The position numbers were made by a program, and so were the translations under genes. The notes under the pieces were generated by a model. It had not been told where the DNA came from. It saw only the letters and a list, made by a program, of their open reading frames with translations, and ran no database searches. Below, one piece after another: positions 47,976 to 55,000 of a DNA stretch of 55,000 nt. The DNA lies in the NCBI GenBank assembly GCA_963575745.1, contig CAUYUJ010014002.1, forward strand, positions 1,084,823 through 1,139,822. Reading direction: 5' to 3'. Numbering within the stretch: the stretch's first letter is position 1; every line of letters begins with the position of its first letter. This stretch comes from Prorocentrum cordatum. Lineage: Eukaryota > Sar > Dinophyceae > Prorocentrales > Prorocentraceae.

Positions 47976-48155
47976 TGACGACTTCGGGGTCCGGGGTTCG
48001 GGCTCGACTCGAGCCCGAACCCCGAACCCCGAAGTCATTTCCCGAGCCCCGAACCCCGACTTCGGGGTTCGGGGTTCGGGCTCGACTCGAACCCTCGACT
48101 CGAGCCCGAACCCGGGCTCCCTCGGGGTTCGGGCTCGAGCCGCTCGAGGCTGTCC
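47976..48155. repeat. Palindrome cluster of GGGGTTCGGGCTCGA words
   Basis: ACTTCGGGGTCCGGGGTTCG with GGCTCGA at 47980-48007 pairs with the inverse run CTCGAGCCCGAACCCCGAAC with CCCGAAGT up to about 48037, a hairpin of about 27 bp arms. Further GGGGTTCGGGCTCGACTCGA and inverse copies follow to 48155, so several alternative hairpins are possible. Confidence 0.85.
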
Positions 48156-48307
48156 GGCATTTTCATGAGCTCCCGGCGGCTTTCCGGCCTCTGGGTGCGT
48201 TCCAGCGGCTGCGCTCTTCGCCGACGGCGTTCCGGGGGTGCCCAGCTCGTCCCGAGCGGCCTCCTGAGGCCCGAGTTGTGTGCACGGCCCGAGAGCCATT
48301 CTCGGAC

Positions 48308-48502
48308 CAGAGGCAACGCGAGGGTGGGGATAGGCTCAGGGGGCAATGCATCTGACCCCCATTTGTCCCCAATCGTCGCGGACAGTGGCCTGATCCCCCC
48401 CCCGCCCAGGATCGTGCGGGTTCGCCACCGGGGCCCATCGCCGAGCTATCGGCGATGTGTATCGCCGATTCCGGCTCGATGCTTCCCCGCCCGAGCCAGT
48501 TC
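48308..48502 (+). repeat. Dispersed repeat F9, copy 2 (195 bp)
   Basis: CAGAGGCAACG, GGGGGCAATGCATCTGACCC, CGCCGATTCCGGCTCGATGC and GAGCCAGTTC in the order of 32298-32500. Confidence 0.65.
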
Positions 48503-49790
48503 TTCCCTGCCGGGCCCCCTCGCTAGCCCAGCTCACCCCGGCCAGTGCCACTGCTAATCTCAAGGATCTGCCCCCCAGGCCTCTCCAGGGACGCGCTTCG
48601 GCCAGCTTTTTCGAGGGGGGTCCGTCCGCGACAGTGGTGCGCTCCCCCGGAAGGCCCGTGAAGGGCGAACATCGCACAGCAAATCCTGGGCCTCGAACTT
48701 CGAACCCAAATGCTGCCTTCGAACCCGCAGCCGTCTAGGGGCGAAGCGCGTCTTCTTTGAACAAGCCCCGAAGCTTGAAGCGCAGGGATCCGCATTAAAA
48801 GTCGCGAACCAGTCATGATGGTGGCCTGGTCGTGCAATCCCACTCCTCATCCTATGGCGACGACGACACCTGGACTTGTCTTTGGGTGCGTCCTGGCCAG
48901 GGCTTTGATAGGAATACAGTTGTGGCATCGAGAGTGCGTCCCAAGGCCCAAAGGCCTGAAGACGCCCGCAAGCCGCGATCCCTCGACCCTTCAGCCCTCC
49001 TGTCCCCCCTCCACTGCGCGCCGAAGTTTTACTACACGGCCGGCCACCGCCCCGCCGCGAGAGAATCTCCAGAGCACGGAACTGTCGCATCTGCCCCAGC
49101 TTTGGGCTGGGCTCGGCCAGGGTGCAAGGGGGTTGGCGGCGGGGCGGGGCGGCACCGCGCGCCCAGCGCCTCCTTGGAGAAAGTGCGCGACGACTTCGCC
49201 CCCCTTCCCGCATACCGAGCGAGTTGGCAAGCGAGCGCGGCATCAACGCGATTGACTTGCTTTTGTTCCCTGTGTCCGCGGGAGGCGCGGAGGAGCGGTC
49301 CGCTCCCGCGCGCCCGCCAGCGAGGCACTGCTGCCTCGTGGCCCACTTTGCTGGCAACGGCTGGAGGCGCCCGTGGGCTTCCCTTTGCCCCGCGGCCACC
49401 CAATTGGCGAGGTCGCCAGCGCAGCGAGCGACGCCGGAGCAGCAGAGGCGACGCAGCAGCGCGCGGCCCCGGCTGGGTGGGGGCGCCACGCGTCGGCACC
49501 CCCGCTGGGGAGGCGCCCGGAACCAGAGCAGCCGCGGGTGGCCAAGCGCCTCGCCGGCTGGGGGCCGCCCCCGCCCCCACGCATCGGCCCAGGGGCCGCC
49601 CTCTATCCACGCGGGGCCGCCCATCGCGGGCGAGTTTGCCGCAACCCTGTAGCACATCAAACAAACGGGGGGGGGGGGCGCCTCGCCATCGGAGCAGTGC
49701 TATGTCGACAGAGGCGCCAGTCCTTTGTCCCGACCATCCCCTTTTGCTGTGCCGCTAGTCCACCTCGTGTGCTGGCAGTGGACAAATCGT
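48503..49790. other. GC-rich stretch open on both strands, no gene recognised
   Basis: A minus-strand frame of 366 codons (48560-49660) and overlapping plus frames (for example SELASERGINAIDLLLFPVS at about 49215) are open, as expected for GC-rich DNA. None shows a domain. The interval probably holds one or more exons, but the frame cannot be chosen by eye. Confidence 0.3.
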
Positions 49791-49860
49791 AGGAGGAGCG
49801 CCAGTACCGAATGTCTCCACCTCTACGTCCTTCCTCTTGTCCTGGCAGGGGATGGAGCGG
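49791..49860 (+). repeat. Dispersed repeat F10, copy 1
   Basis: GGAGGAGCGCCAGTACCGAA, TCTCCACCTCTACGTCC and CCTCTTGTCCTGGCAGGGG, repeated with small changes at 51772-51850. Confidence 0.6.
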
Positions 49861-50274
49861 AGGAAGAGAAGGAGGAGGAGGAGGGGGAGGAGGTCCAGAG
49901 TGAATCCAATACGCGTCAGCCATGCTGCAAGACACCCTCATGTCCCAAGCTCCCTCTTCATAGGCCCTACAAGCCATGGGCATCGCTGCAAAAAGCGCAC
50001 CCTTGAACTACCAGCACACTGCGGGCTTGCCATGCGTTCGGGTAAAAACGCTGCTTTGAGAAGGAACTGCAGTGCATCCCTTTTTCGAGCAGTACGGAAT
50101 GCGAAAAAGCCCGATCAGACAGTTCAACAGGGTGTCCAGCGCGATCCCCGTCTGGTCCACCCCCCCACCCGTGTAGAGAGTGCAGACGTTTGCAGTCCTG
50201 GTCATGGGCCCTGGTGAACTCTCAAACGGAGACCCCATGTTTGAAAAGAAACCGCCTTCCATCCGCCCAAGTGT
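49861..50274. other. No gene recognised
   Basis: Short GGA run at 49866-49892, then lower-GC DNA with no motif. Confidence 0.35.
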
Positions 50275-50458
50275 TACCCATCCGTCGTTGAAAGTACGTA
50301 CACTTTTGAACTCCCAGGTTCCAATCTACTTTAGGCGCCCTCCTACTTCAATCAAAGAGCGTATTTCCCCCTCATCGTTTGGGGGCGGGCGAAAACCCAA
50401 TCTACTTTCAACGCCTTCCTGCTTCATGTTTCTACCCATTGCTGCCGACCGATGGGTT
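50275..50458 (+). mobile_element. TIR family F7, copy 2 (184 bp)
   Basis: CCCATCCGTCGTTGAAAG on the left; in reverse CCCATCGGTCGGCAGCAA on the right; flanking dinucleotides TA and TT. The interior has CCAATCTACTTTAGGCGCC and CCCAATCTACTTTCAACGCC. Confidence 0.75.
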
Positions 50459-50752
50459 CGCGTGCCCAGGAATACGATGCCGTCTTTCCACAAGTCTGAA
50501 GCGAGACCGAGCCGCCGTCCTTCCCCGTCCGCCGGGCAAGCGCTTCAGAGGAGGTGGAGGAGGAGAAGGAGGTGTCAACATCAAACCAGCAAAAGACGGT
50601 GTCTCACCTTTGAAACCGTTGCACTCTTCAAACTTCAAGACTACAAAAACGGTGAAGGCAAGTCAAAACGAGATGGAGGATTGAGGGTGAGGAGAATGAT
50701 GATGGGCCTGTTTTCCACCACCACCACCACCATAAGTTGGAGGGGGAGGGGG

Positions 50753-51270
50753 TCCTCCTCCTCCTCCTCCTCCTCCTCCTCCTCCTCCTCCTCCTCCTCC
50801 TCCTCCTCCTCCTCCTCCTCCTCCTCCTCCTCTCCCCCGCCCTCCTCCTCCTCCTCCTCCTCCTCCTCCTCCTCCTCTCTCCTCCTCCCCCGCCTTCGGG
50901 AACCGTCCGCCTCCCTAGAAGCTGCCGCAAGCTGGTAGGACGCTGCTGCTGCCTCCCCTCCTCCTCCTCCTCCTCCTCCTCCTCCTCTCCTCCTCCTGCC
51001 CCCGCCTTCGGAACCCTCCGCCCTCCATCCTAAGAAGCTGCCGCAAGCTGGTAGGACACTGCTGCGCGCGGCGCCAAGGCGGCTCCTCCTCCTCCTCCTC
51101 CTCCTCCTCCTCCTCCTCCTCCTCCTCCCTCCTCCTCCTCCTCCTCCTCCTGCGCCCTCCTCCTCCTCCTCCTCCTCTCCTCTCTCCTCCTCCTCCTCCT
51201 CTCCTCCTCCTCCTCCTCCTCCTCCTCCTCCTCCTCCTCCTCCTCCTCCTCCTCCTCCTCCTCCCCCTGC
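50753..51270. repeat. Three (CTC)n arrays with a duplicated spacer
   Basis: CTC arrays at 50753-50890, 50957-50998 and 51083-51268. The spacer CCTTCGG-AACC-TCCGCC with AGAAGCTGCCGCAAGCTGGT and AGGAC[GA]CTGCTG occurs twice (50893-50950 and 51004-51065), so array and spacer were duplicated together. Confidence 0.93.
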
Positions 51271-51399
51271 CCCCGTCCCCTCCAAATGGTCGGCAACAGC
51301 CGCAGCGATGCGATGCGTGCAGTGTTCCGACTGTTCCAGGGAGTGCGCGCCGCGCGGAGGCGTGAGCCCGATGTCCGAGATGGCCGCCTTCCATCGTTT

Positions 51400-51695
51400 T
51401 GCACGCTGGCGGTGTTTAGGACACCTGTGCGCGGCGCCAAGGCGGGAGCCCCAGTTTGAAAAGCATCGCCGCCACCATTCAATATGCTGAAACCTTTGAG
51501 ACGCATGTGCGCGGCACTGAGGCGAGTGTCCCGCTTCGGAAAAACATGAAAAAGCACCTGCCCTACATGGCTGAGCGTTATGTGTAAAGTTTTGCGGCTG
51601 TGCTCGGCGCTGGCGCGAGCCCTCTTCCATCCCCGCCAGACATGGCACCTGTAAAGCTTCAGGGCCGTACTCGGTGAGGAATTCTCAGACGAAAC
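51400..51695 (+). repeat. Tandem repeat of about 85 bp, plus orientation
   Basis: Units with TGTGCGCGGCGCCAAGGCGG, CCCAGTTTGAAAAGCATC and TGCTGAAACCTTTGAGACGC at about 51425, 51505 and 51600. Same family as 28865-29475, there inverted. Confidence 0.65.
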
Positions 51696-51771
51696 GCGGG
51701 GCCCGCCAGACCGACACGTCTGGGGTTGCGGAACGGAGGTGTGAATCGCAAGGGAAATGAGCGGTGGAGGA

Positions 51772-51850
51772 GCAGGAGGAGCGCCAACACCGAAATCCTC
51801 CACCTCTTCCTCGTCCTCGTGCTCGTCCTCTTGTCCTGGCAGGGGGGGGA
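51772..51850 (+). repeat. Dispersed repeat F10, copy 2
   Basis: AGGAGGAGCGCCAACACCGAA, TCCTCCACCTCTTCCTCGTCC and CTCTTGTCCTGGCAGGGG; longer than copy 1 by extra CGTCCT units. Confidence 0.6.
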
Positions 51851-52265
51851 AGAGGCGAGGAGACGTAGTAGGAGGAATCGCCTCCTTTTTCTCGCTCGCT
51901 CGTTGCTTGGGGCTTAAAACGTTGAGCCCACGCCAAAATATTCAAGTTAAGCTATCATGCGCTTAATTGCGGGAGTTAACGAAGGCACCCCCAAACCTCC
52001 CCAAGGGCAAGGCAAGTCCCCCCGACGGAGGGGGGCGAGGCAGATGTCCCGCCTCCTCCTCCCCCTCCGTTTATGTGACATGCTGTCGGGCCACCTTGGC
52101 CCGTAGCGCAAGCACTCGCGGGCGGGCGAAGCCCAGGTTCACCGGGACCACCATGACCAGCGGGACGCGGCCGAGCCTGGCATCGAGGTTGCAGGAGGGG
52201 CAGGCAGGAGCTTCGACCTGATCCATCTCGGGGCGAGAAGGCCGAGGAGGCCCTCCTCATCATTC
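51851..52265. other. Probable non-coding or intronic DNA before the 52.29 kb exon
   Basis: Lower-GC to 52000, then GC-rich. 52100-52200 is open on both strands without a motif. A pyrimidine tract leads into the acceptor at 52287. Confidence 0.35.
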
Positions 52266-52287
52266 CCCTCTTCCCCCCTGCCAGGAC

Positions 52288-52542
52288 AGGGAGCGGTTCT
52301 GGGAGGCGCTCGCCTCCGCGGCGCGGGCGAGGGGCGGCGAGCTCGGGGCCGCGGACGCCGCGAACTGCGCCCTGGCGTTCGCCGCCAGCGGCCCCCCGCT
52401 CGGCCTCGTCGCCGCCGCCCGCCTCGGCGGCGCCGCCGCCGTTACCGGCACCGTCGGCATCGTCGTCGTGGCCGCGTCGGCGCCGTCCTCGTCGCGGTCA
52501 TCGGCGTCGGCGTCGTCGGCGTCGTCGTCGTTGCCGTAAGGC
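52288..52542 (+). CDS. Probable terminal exon, FASTK/OPR-like N-terminal part
   Basis: A textbook acceptor (CCCTCTTCCCCCCTGCCAG, ending at 52287) precedes a frame with G or C in nearly every third position until its last codons: DRERFWEALASAARARGGEL, GAADAANCALAFAASGPPLG, LVAAARLGGAAAVTGTVGIV, then a Ser/Ala tail ending LP-stop (TAA near 52540). DAANCALAFAASG resembles the helical-repeat core [AS]N-x-A-[WL]-A-[FY]-A of FASTK/OPR-like proteins. The hydrophobic stretch TGTVGIVVVAA follows. The antisense frame is open too but reads as low-complexity. A GGA array starts right after the stop. Confidence in coding is moderate; in the family, low. Confidence 0.45.
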
Positions 52543-52544
52543 GG

Positions 52545-52614
52545 GGGAGGAGGAGGAGGAGGAGGAGGAGGAGGAGGAGGAGGAGGAGGAGGAGGAGGAG
52601 GAGGAGGAGGGGAA
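52545..52614. repeat. (GGA)n array
   Basis: About 70 bp of pure GGA. Confidence 0.97.
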
Positions 52615-52804
52615 GTTGGGAAACCTTGCCGCCGTGGACATCTCGATGCCCTAGAGTGCGTCTCCACCTCCCCGCCGTGATTTGCCCGTCTAGTTCCTGT
52701 TGTGCACGCGCTGCTCGTGTATTGTGCTGTGCCCACGCGTGTCTATATCAGCACGAACGGTCAGACGCGGCGATCGCTTCGATCAAAGTCAGGGTAGCAA
52801 AAAA

Positions 52805-53068
52805 CGAAGCAGGAGAAAGAGGAGGAGAGGGAGAGGAACTGGGATGAGGGGGATAATGAGAGAGGTGGGGAGGAGGAGAAGGAGAAGGGGGAGGGGAGGA
52901 GGAGGGGGAGGAGGAGGAGGAGGAGGAGGAGGAGGAGGAGGGGGGAGGAGGAGGAGGAGGAGGAGGAGGAGGAGGAGGAGGAGAGGAGGAGGAGGAGGAG
53001 GAGGAGGAGGAGGAGGAGGACGAGGAGGAGCAGGAGGAGGAGGAGGAGCAGGAGGAGAAGGAAAAGGG
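52805..53068. repeat. (GGA)n array with GAGGGG and GCAGGA breaks
   Basis: About 260 bp; pure over 52905-53015. The frames over it are poly-Gly/Arg or poly-Ser/Leu/Pro. Confidence 0.97.
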
Positions 53069-53650
53069 GCAGGGAGAAGGCGGATTGGGGAGAATGGAGA
53101 TGGTTTTCATTTATTTCGGGAGGTTGATTCGGGGGCCTTTGGAAGGAGGCAGGTAGGGGAGGGGGAGGAGCAGAATTGGTAGGAGAAGGAGTAGGAGGGT
53201 GGGGTGGGAGAAGGAGCAGGAGGAGCACGGCGAGTATAGGGGAGAGAGGGACAAGGATAAGGCGAAGGGGATCGAACACGTAGCAGGAGGGCAACCAGGA
53301 TGATTACAACAGGAAAGGATCAGGAGTAGGAGGAGGAGGAGGAAGTGGAAATGGGGGAGGGACAAGGCAAGCAGAAGATGTTCATGACGCGTGGGAGTAG
53401 GTGGTGAGGGGAGGGGAGTGGGGCGAATAAGCAGGGCACATGAGAAGCCCTCGAGTCCGGGCCAACCTAGTCAACATTGATGATGAGAAGGGTACGCCGT
53501 AGTAAGAGGGGGAAAGGGAGAAGGCGGAACAGAATGCAGGAAGAGGAGGTGGAGGAGGAGCTCTCCCCTTCTCAAGGGGGAGAGAAGAGGAAGCACGGCC
53601 CATGAAGAGGCCCGAGGTCTTGTCCACCCAGTAGAGCCAGCAGGATCCAG
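53069..53650. other. G/A-rich DNA, no gene recognised
   Basis: Purine-rich on the plus strand throughout (GGGAGAAGGAGCAGGAGG words), likely a degenerate continuation of the GGA array. No motif. Confidence 0.4.
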
Positions 53651-53656
53651 CGCTGT

Positions 53657-53685
53657 GCTGTTGCTGCTGCTGCTGCTGCTGCTTA
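53657..53685. repeat. (CTG)n microsatellite
   Basis: GCTGTTGCTGCTGCTGCTGC, nine CTG-type units. Confidence 0.95.
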
Positions 53686-54590
53686 ACCCTCTCATGACAT
53701 CCCTCCTCCTTCATCCCTTCTATCTCTTCCCAAGGGGCCCCCCCAGTTTGGCAGTTCGACTTCCGATGGGCAGCGGCCCACGCAGGCATCTATATGTTCG
53801 CATCATCTCGGGTGCGCACCGGCTTTGCGCGGGCTCCTTCGCTTGTCCACACCCCCTGCAATTTTGGCATCGGTATCAGTGTTTGTCCTTCTCCTGCGGG
53901 CGTGCCGATCATCCCGGAACAGCGCGTGCTGCCCGAATGGCGAGCGATGTCATCTGCAGCCACGGCTCAGCCGTTTGGCGATAGTGGTGGTCGCCAAGGT
54001 TTCTGCATCTTCTTCGTCTTATTATTCTTCGTCTTCTGATGCGTTTGGCCTCCTCATCCTTATATATCCCTATCCTTTTGCCATCATCTGTCGCAGAAGC
54101 CTGGGATGAAGATAAACCGCCACAGCACGTTGCAAAATGCTCTCGGAGCGTTCTAGAGCGCTCTTAAGAGGCCGCGGCGTCCGATAGAGTTTCCAGACCG
54201 TCCAGCTCTCACAGATGCCCGAGCTTTCTTCATCCGGATTCCTCTTCGCTCTGCTTCCGCCTTGATTTGGGGCTCGAGATTCCGCACAGCGCGGCCGGAG
54301 ACTTCTGTGCAGAAGAGAGCCGCGGCCCCCGACATCCGCCGATTTGATTTTTTCCGCCCGCGGCTCCAGAACTCTCGCCCCCTGCCCTGGGGGGGAGTCC
54401 CTGGATCCCTTGTCGACGGCCCTGTGCGGCCCGAGTGGCCAACGCACCTCCGGCGTGCACGGCCTCCATGCGTGCCTGCTGCGTGGCCCGATGCTTCGGC
54501 CCCGGAGGCCGAAGCAGCGCGGAACGACGCCCAGATGGAGCAAGAATCCTATCGCCGGGCGATCCGGGGCCAGCGCCCCCTCTGGTATAG
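53686..54590. other. No gene recognised; possible intron upstream of the last exon
   Basis: Mixed composition; short TCTTCGTCTT runs at 54008-54040. Frames are open on both strands after 54250 because of GC richness. Confidence 0.35.
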
Positions 54591-54604
54591 GCCGGGCGTG
54601 GGCG

Positions 54605-54779
54605 ATGCCGCGCGGGCAGCTCGCGTTCCTCTGCCCGGACACGCACGCGATCCCCCACGCGGGCGCCTCGGCCTTCGTGGCGGACGGCCCCACCGCGCTG
54701 CCCGGAGCCGCCCCCCTCGCGGCCGGCCCCGCGGCGGGCGCCAAGATCAACAGCGAGGAGCTCGCCGCGGAAAGCGCTC
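54605..54779 (+). CDS. Probable internal exon of an unidentified gene
   Basis: The frame reads MPRGQLAFLCPDTHAIPHAG, ASAFVADGPTALPGAAPLAA and GPAAGAKINSEELAAESAR with G or C in almost all third positions and an ordinary mix of residues. It meets a strong donor (GCTC before GTGAGCC) at 54780, directly before an F8 copy. Candidate acceptors are TATAG at 54589 and GGGCAG at 54621; ATG at 54605 is also possible as a start. The open frame runs to the window edge if unspliced. Three minus-strand frames overlap but are Arg/Ala-biased. No family is recognised. Confidence 0.42.
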
Positions 54780-54794
54780 GTGAGCCGGGGAACC

Positions 54795-54950
54795 AGACGC
54801 GCTCGCGTGGTGGAAAATCTCACGTCATGAGTTTTTGTGGCCGGTTTCGGCATCGGGGGGCCCTCGTCGGACCTCGGCACTGTGAAGAGATGGCTCGGGA
54901 TGAGAAAGCTGGCCCGGGGGAACGGTTCGGGACACCCCGCATGGAGAAGA
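54795..54950 (+). repeat. Dispersed repeat F8, copy 9
   Basis: CAGACGCGCTCGCGTGGTGG, GGGGGGCCCTCGTCGGACCT, CGGCACTGTGAAGAGATGGC, TCGGGATGAGAAAGCTGGCC. It lies in the putative intron after the 54605-54779 exon. Confidence 0.55.
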
Positions 54951-55000
54951 TCAAGATATCGGATGTTTGGGCACAGGGACCCTGGGGCCGCAGAATCTCA

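Noticed and set aside
48560-49660. 366-codon minus-strand frame
   Set aside because: Overlaps equally open plus frames; no domain, start or splice support. Kept only as an unresolved GC-rich interval.
50641-51648. 335-codon minus-strand frame
   Set aside because: Mostly poly-Gly/Glu/Arg from CTC arrays.

Overview
The window is nuclear DNA from a dinoflagellate. The decisive evidence is a genomic copy of the dinoflagellate trans-spliced leader at 7176-7197. It heads a complete processed mRNA copy that ends in a poly(A) tract and sits between 14-bp target-site duplications. Other traits agree: GC-rich DNA, very low gene density, long trinucleotide arrays, many short terminal-inverted-repeat (TIR) elements, a decayed PPR gene of the kind common in dinoflagellates, and a decayed LINE. 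The species cannot be told from the sequence.

Layout. 1-5.7 kb: a gene 3' end at the left edge, a GC-rich candidate coding segment (1.3-2.2 kb), several small TIR elements and a weak exon candidate (4.2-4.7 kb). 5.7-10.1 kb: an array of degenerate GACCCTAA octamers flanked on both sides by related 41-46 bp tandem repeats and split by the retroposed mRNA (7162-8662), which encodes two tandem zinc-ribbon/HNH-like modules. 10.1-18.4 kb: TIR elements, microsatellites, the PPR pseudogene (minus strand), copies of a dispersed repeat and of a CTTGGGGGCCTC-type repeat. 18.5-20.9 kb: a large inverted duplication with arms of about 1.1 kb around a 129-bp spacer. 23.45-24.18 kb: an 11-bp minisatellite abutting a decayed LINE (24.2-28.6 kb) with endonuclease, reverse transcriptase and RNase H remnants. 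28.9-42.7 kb: tandem repeats, seven small TIR families and short exon candidates. 42.7-55 kb: mostly unrecognised DNA, an 89-bp tandem repeat (46.25-47.39 kb), and two good GC3-rich exon candidates at 52.29-52.54 and 54.6-54.78 kb.

The only gene that is convincingly intact is the HNH-like open frame inside the retrocopy. Most other long open frames are by-products of GC richness and TCC/GGA/GAC/CGT arrays. The window is best read as a record of mobile DNA: recycled mRNA, LINE decay, and at least seven non-autonomous TIR families, two or three with TA-type target sites and one with a 7-bp target duplication. No operon, CRISPR array, rRNA or tRNA gene was seen.
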